Origin: Auanema rhodensis
Taxonomy: Eukaryota; Nematoda; Chromadorea; Rhabditida; Rhabditidae
DNA length: 64,000 nt
Assembly (NCBI GenBank): GCA_964057225.1
Contig: OZ059897.1
Location: 13,888,001 to 13,952,000 of the forward strand
Reading direction: 5' to 3'
Under the pieces are notes generated by a model, which did not search any database, had not been told where the DNA came from, and worked only from the letters and a program-made list of their open reading frames with translations. Position numbers and translations under genes: made by a program. The stretch's first letter is position 1, and each line of letters starts with the position of its first letter. Shown one piece after another: positions 13,869 through 26,518 of this stretch.

Positions 13869-15694
13869 CTATCCACTTGAACGGGGCAAGACAATCCCAA
13901 GCCAATATATTGTAAATATTTGATCGGTCAGAATATTTTTGGTTTCTGAAATCAAAAAATCAGCATATCTAATTCAAAATATATTTATTTTTGCTCATAT
14001 ACGTATGTTTACATACATAGATGCATCATAAAGCTAACGAACAATATTCATATAATTATTTGATTATATAAGATTTAGAAAGCAAAACTTGAAAGAACCA
14101 AAATTTTAAAATTAAAATTGATTGATTGATTCACAATTTTTAAAGAGAAGCACTAGAAACAAGAAGAAGCTATCGAATAAAGTTTGAAAAAAAAACAAAG
14201 AAACAAACGTCTGAGGTCTTCTCTTATCCTAGATATCTATTTTACTTTTTTTGCCAACCTGGCCCAGCTTGTACTGAGAAACGGACCAATGATAATCGAT
14301 AAAAATACTATTTTCTTATAAATATTCTGAAATACTGAACATTTATCATGAATAGCATTTAGCAACGAACTCATATTCGGAAATACTCTTCTTAGCGTAT
14401 GATGTGAGAATAGAACACATAAACAGTTATAATTCACACTTTGTGTATCTGAACAAAGCTATTTCATGAATTTCAAACCATTGTGTAAGAAATATTTTCA
14501 AAAGTTGGAATTTTCTTTATGAAAACACTCTTCATGAAAAAATACATTAAAAATACTAAAATGTTTCTTTATAACAGAAGAAAGCCATTTATGAGTATAT
14601 TAGAATACGATACAGAACAAACTATTAAAATATTAATTTGAGTAAATATAGTTTTACTTTATTGTCTCTGAAAAACTTTTGCAGAGAAAAAAGATCTGAA
14701 GAAGGTGGGAGGAGAACACTTTGAAAAGAAGAAGTCTAATGACACTTCGCTCACACAGCTGTTTCCGGTAGGGCCAACTGATGTATTAATGTTTCGAAAA
14801 CTATGCACTTCATGTTATTTATCATATGAGTTAGTTGATAAAACAGAAATTATTTCTTGACACTATTGTTATGTAATCTAAATCAACTGTCAAGGTCTTT
14901 CAAGCAAAAGACAGTTTATAGCCTGAAGATTTATGGTCTATTTTTCCTAATTTTTGATTTGCTGAGCTTTCAAGCGGTGTTAGTTTCTGGTTCCCTGTTC
15001 CAATATTGTAAAAATAAATATCTTAATTTACCTCAGTCGAAAACTAAAGTTCAGATTGATCCGAAATATTCTGTGATCCGCGCATGATGTTGCTAAATAG
15101 CTATAATTACTGTGTAGTATATCACAGTGAATGACACGAAATTTTTAGTTAATATTGTTTGCTTGATTAAATAGATTAGTTTTCAAGTTATTAGAGTTGA
15201 ACATATACTTTGAGTATTCAGTTACAGCATCTGATAAACAACACAACAATTTCAACAACATTACAGTTTGACGTACTTTCAAATAATTCTATTGTTTTAT
15301 TTAAAATATATAATTTCATTTTTTAAATTAAATCTTGGTCAGGGCAGTAGAACCTATGCTTCCTTTTTAAATTAGAGGACATCTATTACTAGGTCAAATA
15401 GCAACTGCTGAAACTTTGAAAGGTTTCGCATGAAAACAAAAATATTATGAGTGTACACATTTTAAACAAACTGATGGCATTCTGTTCTGTGTCATCGTTA
15501 GTATGTCCCAATAGTATTTCATGTTTTCTTTTTGTAATGCATAGAATCACTATGAACACATTTTCTACATCTGTCCATTCAGACAGTATATACGCATCAT
15601 TACGTACAAGACATTCTCACGTATTTTTACGACTTAAAAAATGCTCTGTCTAATTTAACATTTATTGTTATATATCAATTAGTTCCAACTTTAA
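13869..15694. other. Divergent intergenic region with orphan open frames
   Basis: This 1.8-kb region separates the minus-strand unknown gene from the plus-strand exonuclease gene and should hold both promoters. Within it, plus-strand 14,690-14,860 is open after a tttgcag acceptor and 14,857-15,087 is open for 76 codons. Neither has a recognisable domain or joins to the exonuclease gene, so I do not call them as genes. Confidence 0.4.
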
Positions 15695-18663
15695 ATGGCG
15701 GAATTAACTGAATTTGATTCTTTGTCTGTACTGGATGATGTTTGTAACGCTTATACTGTAAGTGTCATGTTTTACGATAGATACAACAGTTGAAGTTCAG
15801 GAAGACTTGCTTATTTATTACAAAACTCAAAGGGCTCTCTGCATAAGGAAAGGTACAAGTGAGAGGAGTATGCCCCGATATACCTTTGGTGCCCTTTCTA
15901 GAAAAATTTTTGACCAGTTTGATAAGGCAGTTGTAAGTTCTAACTTCGAATATTCTTGAGATTAATTTGTTTATTCAAGATCCCTGACTTATACTGTGCT
16001 CTTTTCGATTGCTCGGAGAGCTATTGTCAAATGAAACAGATAACGAGTATTGGAATTGAGAATGAGATGCAGTCTCAAATTGGAATATCTGATTTAGTTT
16101 TAAATGTTAGATTGCCATTCTTGTTTATTGTTGAAAATACCTTTTATTCAGTTAATGGTTCCATATCAACTGCCTCATACTGTCAGAAGCACAGATCCAA
16201 ACATTGCAAATCCTTCTGTGAGTGAAATTATCTAATTCGTATTATTTTTATCATTCTTCAGAGACCCAAATCATGTTTAATTCCTCCACGAGTCCGTTTT
16301 ACAGTTGAACAATCTAAAGAAATTTTAGCTCGTTGCTTACCCATTGCTGTTCCTCCTGAAGTAAGAGAATGTGCCTCTTATTGTAACTCATTTCACTAAT
16401 TTCAGTCAAAAATATGGAAGCAAATTCGGTATATTTTAGTACCTGATAATAATTCTAAAAAAATCGCCCAGTTTGCTCCAATTATAGGAGAAGCTGCTGC
16501 GAATGGCACCATTTCGTAAGCATCAGTATATAAAGCTATGACATATCTCTGTCATATCTTCTTTTAGTTATGGTGCTCTTGTGTATTGTATGCATACAGA
16601 TCTTTTGAATGAAAATCTTACCCCTCAATGTATTCTTCAAGCCTTATATCTTGGACCACTTCGAGCTGCAACTGTTGAGGTACTTGAATTTTAATTATGT
16701 TTTATCATGACTTTTTATTTTAGTTTTTCGCATCTGGACGATCTGCTGAGTTCAGAAAACAGTGCAGAGAATTTATATTTCTTGCTGAAATAGCTAAGAA
16801 AGATCCTTTAGCATTTAAGTACGGTATTTCTTAATATATTTTTATTATTTATGATTGTACAGGAAATATTGTCCGACAAATATCATTCATCATCCAGCTC
16901 TATGTAATTATCGAAGTTTTCTAACAAATACCACTGAACTGTTAAATGAATTACGCGGAGGTACTTTATAAAAACATCCTTTTGTATAACAAAATATACT
17001 TTAGTTAAGAAAACAGTGCCACTCATTCCTAACGGATGGGCATGTGCTGCAATAAAAAAATTTGGAAAACGTACTTATGTGGAAAAAGTTGTTATTTCTT
17101 ATTTTCATCAATATACTCATTGAATTTAGACTTGGCGTCCTGAAACATTGTTTGATCTCATTTGGACTGTTCTAGTTCAAAGGCCTGCTCTGAAAAAGTA
17201 CATTTAATTTTGCTTGTATTATGAAAAACTTATTTTAGATTTGTCTGTGAGACACTTGAAAAAGAATTTCATGATTATGGTGCAGCTAGGTTTTGGAAAA
17301 AGATAATGCCTGCTCAGTTAGATCGCTACTGCATCAGGAATCCGTAAGTGTTTGTATGAAATTGATAATTAACAATATTTTTGTTTAGTTTTGATCAAAA
17401 TATCGATCCTCTCTTTGTTTCGGACGAATATTTAAATTTTCCTCCAATTGTTCAAGTATAGTTATTTTATGGTATCATTCTGTATAAACAATTATTTATT
17501 ATACAGAATGTTAAATGTGTAGTCCATCAATCTCAGCTTGGATATGTAATAGCAAATATTAGAGCTGAGGTAATATTTCAAAGTTTTTCTATGTTTAAAT
17601 ATACATTACTGTAGATTGAAAGTTGTGGAAAGGCTATTGTTGGATTAGATGCTGAATGGACTGCCTTTACTGGGGAAAGCAAGTATGAATTTAAATTTAA
17701 TGCGCATTGTCAATACAACAGTTTAGAGCAAATATTCTTCAAGTAGCAATTCGAAATAACATTTATATAATTGATTTGGATAATTTGCAATATGAACAAG
17801 AGCTTAAAACCTTTTTTATTGACTTATTCCTTGATCCTCGGATTGTCAAACTAGGTGAGAATTTTATGTCTAAATACTTTTTTAATCATTTATTTAAGGG
17901 TTTCAATTCAATGAAGATTTAGCACAACTTCGTAATGCTGTACCTCATTGCAAAGCCTTATATCAGCCAGAGAATGTTTTATGTGTTGGAAAAATGATCA
18001 GAACAGTTAGTCTCTTTTGTTTGCTTCTGGTTTCCAACCTCAAAATTTAGTTGCTAGATATAACTGAAAGTAACGAAAACTGTGCGGAAATTATGAATGA
18101 GATTGTGCCATATTTTTCCCTTACCCCATTAGATGATACTATCGAATCTATTCCCGATGAATCAAATAAGGTATCCACAGGTAAGATTATATTTGAGTTT
18201 CTATTTTGAAATTTCCCGTTATTAAACAGGTGGAGATAAAGAAGATATGGAAACAGTAGAGCCGAAGCAATCCAATGCTAATGACTCGTCGAATACTGAA
18301 TCAGCGTCAGATAGAATTTTGAATCGTGGACTTTCATATATCTGTGAAAAGGTGTGAAAACAATTATTTAATCATGCTTTTTTTTTTTTTAAGATTTTGG
18401 GTAGGCCTTTAGATAAAACAGAGCAATGTAGTGTTTGGGATCGACGACCCTTACGATCGCTTCAGGTAGTTCTTCTTGGAGTTTGTAAGATCAACATATG
18501 TTATCTTCAGATTCGTTATGCTGCCATGGATGCGTATTGCTGTATAATGCTCTACGATGTTTGTGTCAAGTGGGCCCTACGCCTTGGCACAACCATAGAA
18601 GATGTAGTAGTAGATCAGAAGCCCATACGGGTTTCCCTACCATTATTCAGTGATGCTGACTAA
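15695..18663 (+). CDS. MUT-7/EXD3-like 3'-5' exonuclease
   Basis: About 20 exons separated by roughly 42-60-nt introns encode a protein near 700 residues. Early exons that join exactly are 15,695-15,757, 15,801-15,932, 15,980-16,105, 16,152-16,217, 16,262-16,360, 16,406-16,515 and 16,568-16,679. The C-terminal third is a DEDDy 3'-5' exonuclease domain: Exo I VGLDAEWTAF, Exo II GFQFNEDLAQL and Exo III YAAMDAY, so the four acidic residues and the catalytic Tyr are all present. The rest is an alpha-helical region without a recognised domain, as in MUT-7. The domain architecture ends right after the nuclease; there is no C-terminal Mut7-C zinc domain as in vertebrate EXD3. In C. elegans MUT-7 acts in small-RNA transposon silencing; I infer RNA 3'-end trimming here from family only. 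The start is the first ATG after a tatcaattag acceptor, 12 nt upstream, consistent with trans-splicing. It may be the mut-7 orthologue or a paralogue. Confidence 0.85.
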
Positions 18664-19634
18664 AACTTCTGAAACTATGCAGTTTTGCTTGTAACATAGA
18701 CGTTTTCGTCTAAAAAGTTATGTGTATAATTAGTGGGTTGTCATATAATATAAACTTTAACATTGTAATCTTTGTCACATTTATGCGAAATAATGGATTT
18801 GATAATAGCCTATTATCAATATTTTGCATATCACTATCGATTCGTATGTATTATCTGTGGTGTTTGTAAGTATATCTTATGTTTTCATTTGTTTTGTACC
18901 TTTTCCTTACTTCGCAGAAGTCTAATCTATACGTTTGTCTGATTAAAATGCCAATCTTAATAGAACTGTACACTTACCGGTGTGCATTCATTGTACAGAG
19001 GAGCCTTATAAATTATTTATTACTATAATTTATAAATTTTAATTTTATTATTTTATTTTATTTTAAATTTCACTTGTAAATATCACAGAGATATGAAAAG
19101 AAAGTTTTGTACAGTACTGCATCTGAATAAACAATAGGAAATGAAATAATACAAAAAACTGTCCATCCATAATTTACTAGCCACTTTAAATTATTTTTGA
19201 CAATTAGGGTTATATTGCATTGGAAGTGGTTGCATTTCAATATTATCTTGACAATCCAGAGAAATCTATCCCCAACCTAAATATGTAGTCTTAGCTGACA
19301 ACTGCATCGATGTTGTCTGTCTGATTTACCTAAAAAAAAGTAAAGCATCAGTGTTCGTGTGCCTTGGATTTCTTAAACGAATTCCTGAGAAGTTTTTGTG
19401 CTTGATCCATGTTAGTTCATCTTAGTTTAGCGTGAAGCGGACTGGCAAGGCCCTTGTTCTGAGAAAATCTGATGGACCGGTTCGTTCTATAAGGCTAGCT
19501 GAGCCTTTTTTTGGAAGAAGCTTGGTATCAGCAAGTTAGAACTGACTTCGAGCATGCAAAAAAGAAGACGGGTTGCTTCCCGACCTATATAAGCCGTTAA
19601 CGTCCAGATAGACGTAGACCATCCATCAACAGTT
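18664..19634 (+). other. 3' flank of exonuclease and collagen promoter region
   Basis: About 970 bp without coding signal. It holds the 3' end of the exonuclease gene (aataaa at about 19,128) and the upstream region of the collagen gene. The last 200 bp are less AT-rich than the rest and carry a TATA box. Confidence 0.5.
19586..19592 (+). promoter_or_regulatory. TATA box of the collagen gene
   Basis: TATATAA lies 43 bp upstream of the collagen ATG, in a GC-richer context. There is no splice acceptor between it and the ATG, so this gene looks conventionally promoted, with a short leader, unlike most of its neighbours. Confidence 0.6.
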
Positions 19635-21112
19635 ATGGAGGGGGAAAGCATCAAGATTAAGGTGAGTCCAAAATTTTTAATTATCGTATATTTCGGTCAA
19701 ACAAATATCTAAAATTTATCAAGATTAATCAAATCCGTTCTGAAGTATCATGTTTAGGCCTACAGGGTAGTTGGCTATGCTGCAGTTACCTTCTCAGCTA
19801 TTGCTATTCTTTCTATCTGCATCACTCTACCAATGGTCTATAACTACGTTCATAATGTTCGTCGTCAAATGTATGGAGAGATGAACCAATGTCAGGTATG
19901 TTGAAAACGATAACCTTTAACTTTTTCACTTTTTGAAAATCATTTGAAATACTTTATTTTTCTTGCTTAGTTCATATTCATTAATGGCCTTGTGATCTTA
20001 TTAAGTTCCTAGAAGCATGTCATTTAGCACGATTCGACCGAGTTTTTTTCTAATGTCCGTATAGTTTTTTTACTCAAGGACGTCACAAAGAAAAATGAAT
20101 GAATGAACATCGCTTATCAAATTTAAAAGATTTCATAATTTTTTTAATCAAAAATATTTCAGACTAACGCCAAGCAACTTTGGGCTGATGTCAATGTTCT
20201 TAGAAGCACCCCTCTTTTCCCAGGAAACCGCACTGCTCGTTCTTCCGGATACGGAGAGCCAGAAGAGCTCGAGGTCCAACCATCTTCTTATGAAGCAAAC
20301 AACAATCACAATGGTGATAGCTCAGCTGCTTTGGGAGAAGGACCAAGTTATAATCCAAATTATGAAAACAATGGAAAATATCAACCAAACAACCAAGGTT
20401 CTGGAAGTGGACATCCACACTTTGGCGGCAATAACAATAACAACAACGAGGATTGTTCCGATTGCTGCCTTCCAGGACCACCAGGACCAGCAGGAGCTCC
20501 AGGAACCCCAGGAAAGAACGGAAAGGCTGGAGTAAACGGATTACCAGGAAATCCAGGACGTCCACCAAGCAAGCCTTGCGAGCCTATCACTCCACCACCA
20601 TGCAAGCCATGCCCACGTGGACCACTAGGACCACCAGGACCACCAGGACCACCAGGAAACATTGGAAACCCAGGAGAGTCAGGAAACAAGGGACCAGACG
20701 GACCACCAGGAGAACCAGGATTCAAGGGACGTCCAGGACCATCAGGAAAGCCCGGAGTTCAAGGACCTCCAGGAGAACAAGGACAGCCAGGAGAGAACGG
20801 AGAACCTAAACCAGGACCAGCAGGAGAGCCAGGAAGACCAGGACCTCAAGTATGTTATTCAATATCTAGAGTTTTTTTATACAATTTATATAGGGACCAC
20901 GTGGACCACCAGGAAAACCAGGAAAAGACGGAAACGCTGGAGGAGAGGGAGAAAAGGGACAACCAGGAGAGCCAGGACCTAACGGAGAAGACGGAACTCC
21001 CGGACAATCCGGAAAGCCAGGAAGGGATGGACATCCAGGAGAGAGAGGAATTTGCCCCAAGTACTGCGCTAACGATGGAGGAATCTTCTTCGAAGATGGA
21101 ACCAGACGTTAA
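19635..21112 (+). CDS. Cuticle collagen
   Basis: Four exons (19,635-19,661; 19,758-19,895; 20,163-20,849; 20,894-21,112) give 356 residues. Residues about 10-55 form the nematode cuticle collagen N-terminal domain, with a membrane segment ([20 protein letters not shown]). A subtilisin-type site, RTAR, near residues 78-81 matches the RxxR processed by BLI-4-type proteases. A Ser/Asn/Gly-rich spacer follows, then Cys clusters ([17 protein letters not shown]) flanking interrupted Gly-X-Y tracts rich in GPPG, and a C-terminal block ending [20 protein letters not shown]. That ending resembles the SQT/ROL/BLI-type group. The protein would trimerise in the secretory pathway of hypodermal cells and be cross-linked into cuticle. 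Codons are strongly biased to GGA and CCA, typical of highly expressed collagen genes. An AATAAA lies at 21,206-21,211. It runs tail-to-tail with the kinesin gene to its right. Confidence 0.95.
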
Positions 21113-21502
21113 GATATCCTTGGATAGGCAAGAGGTTTTCCAAACATTGTCAGTCAGTGTTGTGTCATATGTATCTTGTAAATTATATTGCGTTGAATTA
21201 ACTAAAATAAATCTTAAATTGATTTTTTGATCTAGTAAATCACGATTGAATGGTTATATTATATAGTTAAAAAGTGAATAATACAAAAAAAAAGAGATTG
21301 AAATGAGAAAACCATAAAAGATATACAAGAATGAACAACTTCAGTAAAACACATAAAAAAAGAAAAAAAATATACAGAATCTAGTGTGAATAAATAATAT
21401 CTGGTTAGATATTTAAGATTGTTACTTCATCTGTTTCATTGGTGCTCCGATTTTTGTCAGACTCATCTAAGTTTTTATACTCTGTTTAGATTTTAATAAA
21501 AA
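21113..21502. other. Tail-to-tail intergenic region
   Basis: 390 bp between the collagen and kinesin stop codons, including the collagen polyadenylation signal at 21,206-21,211. No gene seen. Confidence 0.6.
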
Positions 21503-23973
21503 TCAAATACAAACTTGTTGAGCAAACTCTAAACTTCGTTTAGTTTCAGCTTCTTGTGAAAATGATGGATTAAGACCAACAATGACCATCGTTTTGCTAT
21601 CACCACCCCCTAGACTGTTCATAAGCATATGCGTCAGCTTAGAATCTCTATATGGAATATGCGAACTCTAAAATTAATTTTATTATACATAGATCAATTT
21701 CATGCAATTAACCTTATTCAGTTGAGATCTGATACATTTTTGTAAACAAGATAGTCCCAAGTTTATCGATGTCATTTCCTTGAATCTGTCCTTATTTTCA
21801 TCAGATCCAGATTCTTTAACGCGCTCGGAACCGGCCAAGTCCACTAATGACAAACACGAATTCAATTCCATACCTATGTTTTCATATTTTATTCGTATGA
21901 AAGTTTAAAAAAAAGTTTCAAGCTAACCGATAACTTCATTTTTAGCTGAGATATTGATCTGGAAAATTGCATGACTTCTACTTGATTGTTCGTTACACTT
22001 AGTGACGGCCACCGATCTGAATTGGGCGGCAGTGTGTAGAATCCAGCTAATCTGAAATTTAAAATTTAAAATAGAATATAAAAACATATAATACGTACAT
22101 CTTCTTCTGTTTCAATTTGCTTACAAACAGCTCCTTCAACAATACAATTACCATAGCTTGATCGAAGTTGAACTTTTTGACGATTATTTAATAAATCATA
22201 AACTTCTTCAACATAAATTTCTAAGAATGAAGCAGAGATATCAAACTGAAAGCAATATTCAAAAAATTGAAAATATATTCCCTTATATTCATACTTTCCA
22301 TCCGATTTCCGCTAATTTGTTCTTATTTTTGAATATACTTCTAGCTGATCTGGGAATTAAACCTTCCAAATGTTCTTTCCCTTAAATACGATAAATGTAA
22401 ATTAACCAAATTAACAAAAAAAAACCTCCAATCATAGTATGAGTTTTTCCACTTCCTGTTTGTCCATAAGCAATAATTGCAACATTATATCCATGTAATG
22501 ATGACTATATAATAAAACTTAACTAAATAGTTCAATATCTTTATAATTACCATGACTAATTCTTCAACATCTCCAAAAATTGTCTTTTGTGTAATATTTG
22601 GTCCATATACTTTTTGATAGTCAAGAGTTGTCATTTTTCCATTCTACATAACATTTAAATAATATTATTTATATAATACTATGTTATCGTAAATATTAAC
22701 AAAAAAAAGGAGCTTACCATATCTAATCTGATAGATGTCTGTGAAGGGTATTGCATACTTATCAGATTCTCCTCGTTGGGAAGAGACGGCCGCACGCGAA
22801 TAGCTACTCGAATTTGCCCCTTAACAAGAAACAATAATACTGATTATAAATTATCTAACATACTCTCAAATCAACTACTTCATTCAAAAGTTTTCGAACA
22901 ACTGTGTCATTCGATGAAAGCTCTTTTCTAGCTTCCGTTAATTGATCTAAAGTAATTGAAATTTTAGTTTTTTGATTTTCTTCCTGAGCGATCAGAAGAG
23001 AGCATTTTTCACGAAGGCTTTCTCTTTCTTCTTGAACAGCTTTCATTTTTAGCTTAATTACAATTAAATATAATTAGAACATTAAAATAAAAAGCTTACC
23101 TCTATTGTGCTTAATTTTGATTCTAAAGAATCATTTCTCATAGTTTTAGTTTCTATCTAAATATTCTTGACTTAGCAATGTGAATCTGACTTACTATTTC
23201 ATTCTTCATTTGTACAATTTCTTCCAAATGGGAAACCTTGCTTGACGAACATTCCAATTGCAATGTCAATCTTTCAATCTATTACATAAATAAGATTATT
23301 AAAGATTTCAAATACTAATATTACCATTTCTTCTTTTTCTTTCAAAGTTTCTTCAAGTTTAGCAATAATTTTATCTTCTTTTCTTATAAAAGGCGGCTTT
23401 TGACTCTATAACAGAATACAGTTACATAAAAAAAATGTAATTGCCACTTTACCACTGCAGAAAGTTTCACTCGGTCACGCTCTAGTGAGGCACTTCGCCC
23501 AGTTTTTGGTGATGGATCTCTACTGGCTTTACGAGTAGTTGCGGCTGTAGGAGCCATGAAACTAGGTGCTGCTAAAACTGAGTTCAACTAATTCAGTATT
23601 TTGAAAATAAATTGAATTAAAAAATAAGAAAGAAAAACCTCGTTTTCTGCCATCTCTTTCGGCTGGTCTAGGAGTGTCAGTATTCGCTGAATAAAAAAAA
23701 GGTTTAAAAAAGCAGCAAGCAGAATGTGAAAACTCTAACTTAAATCTTGCAATGGGTGAACTGGTAGGCTAAGTTTAGTTTTTGTTTCTCCTGGTAGTAC
23801 TAAATATCTAATATTTCAAACTATTTGGTATTTTTAAAATACCTTTACTGAGATTGCTGGTAAAAGTTTTTGGCTTTGGAGGAAGCCGAGCTGAAGATTA
23901 TTTTGAAATTTTGACATCAAACAATTTAATTACCTGGTGTTGAAAGAAACGGAATTTTGGATACCGAAGCCAT
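21503..23973 (-). CDS. Kinesin-14 minus-end motor (KIFC1-like)
   Basis: About 16 small exons encode a kinesin with its motor at the C-terminus. The start at 23,973 gives MASVSKIPFLS, then a Pro/Ser/Arg-rich basic tail likely to bind microtubules (about residues 1-110), a coiled coil of about 140 residues, the neck LRGQIRVAIRVRP, and the motor. Motor landmarks are complete: P-loop GQTGSGKT, switch I NEQSSRSH, switch [11 protein letters not shown], and HIPYRDSKLT. The protein stops shortly after the motor core (SLEFAQQVCI). C-terminal motors with this neck are kinesin-14 family, which walk to microtubule minus ends and focus spindle poles. The N-terminal layout resembles HSET/KIFC1 and C. elegans KLP-15/16/17, but I cannot assign a one-to-one orthologue. 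No splice acceptor sits immediately before the ATG. Confidence 0.9.
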
Positions 23974-25851
23974 GCGGGTTTATAGTTAAATAGAATAAAT
24001 AAAAATAAAATATAAAGAACAATATAATTTTGATATTTAGTTTGTATATAACGCATTCCCGCCGACAATTTGATCAAAGTATGAGTGAAAATTTAACTGA
24101 AGACAAGATAATAGATGATCAATAATCAATCCATTTAGAGTTATCAAACAAACGGTACCAGATAACTGAAAACATTTTGATTTTTTAAGATTATTTTTTA
24201 AATTTAATAATTAGAAATATAATATTTGCTTTTATAATTTAGTTAATCAGAAAAAATCATCTGTTGTATTACTTTTTTTGCTGTAACCTATAGATAGTCA
24301 TACAAAATCCTAAATTGTTATCTTGTATTGAATATATTACGAATATGTGAAATTCTATTCAAATTTTATTATTACTATTTTATTTTAAATAACTTTCTAT
24401 AGATAACAAAATCTTTATATTGAAAGCTATTATTAAAAGATATTTTTCAGTATCAGGGTATGGATTACGGTATATTTAAAGAAAATTAAGTTATATTATA
24501 GAATAATAGTTGATTCAAATTTTGCTAATCTTTGAAAATTTGAAAAGTGGTAATTATGAAGTATTGAAGATAGAGATGAGTATCTATTAAGGTTTTAAAC
24601 ATTTTTTATAATTCAAACTTTCAATGGACTGATTAAAGAATATTGCCCCACGTGAATTTTGAAAATTACTTGAATTTCCACTTATATTTTCAATTTAATT
24701 TGAAGAATTTATTTTTCTAATGAAAACTATGTACATTTTATGAATGTTAATAAATCATCAACAAAGGTAAATGACGCTGTAATCCAAGTGATAAAGTTTT
24801 TCCAATTGTTTGTGAGGTACTAATTTCATTATTAACAAAAGATTGTAACCTTGTTTACAGAAGGGGTCTTTAGATACCCGATTGTAGAGAAGAATATCAA
24901 TTTTCTGCAACAATGAATTTGTACATACAATCGTTATAATGAATTTCATAAGTCTGTTCTCAAGTTGCACTGATTTAATATATTAGAAGTTAAGATATTA
25001 TTTAGGAAATGGCGCAATGAAAGCAGATTGCAAACATGTCTTTCAAAAATGTGAACGACTGACTGTATTTGTCAGTTATAGACGGTAAATCGAAAAATTC
25101 AAATCAAATTTTCATTGGATATCATACTAAAATAGCTTTTCGACATTATTAGAATATTGGAAACCTGGGGGTTGTTAAAGTTTTTCTTTCCCAAATAAAA
25201 ATTATTTTAGAAGCATTTATTACTAATTCTTTCGTGTCAACTTTAATGTCACTCGAAACTGGATTTCGGTATACGTTCCCAATCCAAAATAAGACCAACT
25301 ATGTTTGTGCTGCTGCTAAGGAAAGGAAGCATTGTTAATTTTTGGAAACAAATGATTTTTTTAATAAGAATAAAAAAACTATTATTAGTATATTATTAGG
25401 AGAAATGTTCTACGCTCAACATCTTTGAACTCAACCACATGCTTAGTCACGTTTATATCCTAGAAGTCGTAATAGCAAGCGATTAATTTTTTTAATTTTG
25501 CGTGTGAAGCTATACTAATCAAAATAAAATAATTGGGTTTTCAGATTAATATCATAATTATACTCAAACAACAAATATTCATATTAAAAATTTTAGTCTT
25601 ATTCGTAACATTTTTTTAGTAGTTTTGTTAATATATATTGATTATCTGTGTTTTTCTAGACTCTTTGAGTGTTTTAAGAATCAATTTTTTCATCGCCAGA
25701 CAGTTGATCTTCTTATTTCTAAATGACCTGGATCAGCTGACGGTCATTTTGTAATAACCATTTCAAAGATGTTATTCCATTTTTTCGATTCCTTGTCGTT
25801 AAACTCTTAACTTTTAAAACAAATTAGTTTGTTTTAAAAAAACCGTTTCAG
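23974..25851. other. Divergent intergenic region
   Basis: 1.9 kb of very AT-rich DNA between the kinesin start and the phospholipase start. No open frame with coding character and no repeat structure was noticed. It should contain both promoters. Confidence 0.5.
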
Positions 25852-26450
25852 ATGTTTTCAAAATTATTATTATTTCTCATAATTGGATATGCCAGTACCA
25901 GATCACCTACAAAGTTGAAATCTCTTTGGAATTTCGAAAGAATTACTGAATGTGTTCTTCATCATACTGCATTGGTATAATTGCCTCAGATTGACTTCAT
26001 ATTTGATTAAATTAACATTTAGGTCTACAATAATTACGGATGTTGGTGTGGTATTGGTGGATCACACGATCCAGTAGATGGTATTGATGAGTTTAGTATA
26101 CATTTTCTTCATAAATACACTTTACATTTTTTAAAGATGTTGTATGCATCATGACAAATGCTATGATCGAGCTGTAGATAACAAAATCTGTTACGACGTT
26201 CCTTGGGAATATGTGGATAATTATAACTGGCAATGTGTAAATAGCACAGCAATTTGTGATAGTACGATGTTTATACATATCCGCCTTATCAATTTTTGAT
26301 ATTTTAGACGAGTTAACTGGATGTGCTGCTGCTCTTTGTGCATGCGATACTGAAGTTGTCCGCTGCTGGTCAAAATATCCCAAACCGAATGCCAAGCCAA
26401 GTTGTAACAGGACTACTGAACAACAACAAACAAAATTCTTTGAACCGTGA
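25852..26450 (+). CDS. Secreted phospholipase A2
   Basis: Four exons (25,852-25,974; 26,023-26,090; 26,137-26,261; 26,308-26,450) give 152 residues. A hydrophobic signal peptide (MFSKLLLFLIIGYAS) is followed by the calcium loop YGCWCGIGG, the active-site segment CCMHHDKCYD with catalytic His and its partner Asp, and the second signature CAAALCACD with the remaining catalytic Asp. Many paired Cys residues fit the disulfide-stabilised secreted PLA2 fold, which hydrolyses the sn-2 ester of phospholipids with bound calcium. The exon 2-3 junction was chosen so that the split Glu codon gives the conserved D-E-C-C motif; the alternative gtattg donor 9 nt upstream brings in a stop. The C-terminal tail is Gln/Thr-rich. 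The start follows a gtttcag acceptor directly, suggesting trans-splicing. AATAAA lies at 26,474-26,479. Confidence 0.92.
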
Positions 26451-26518
26451 TATACACAATTAAACAATAGGAAAATAAAATGATTTACTAACTATGTAAA
26501 TTGTATTATGAAAATGAA

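Noticed and set aside
14857..15087. 76-codon plus-strand open frame before the exonuclease gene
   Set aside because: No start context, no recognised motif, and it does not join to the exonuclease exons. Mentioned in the gap entry only.
20188..21060. Several long open frames on both strands within the collagen gene
   Set aside because: They are shadows of the Gly-Pro codon bias (GGA CCA) read in other frames; only the frame with the N-terminal domain and the C-terminal Cys box is coherent.
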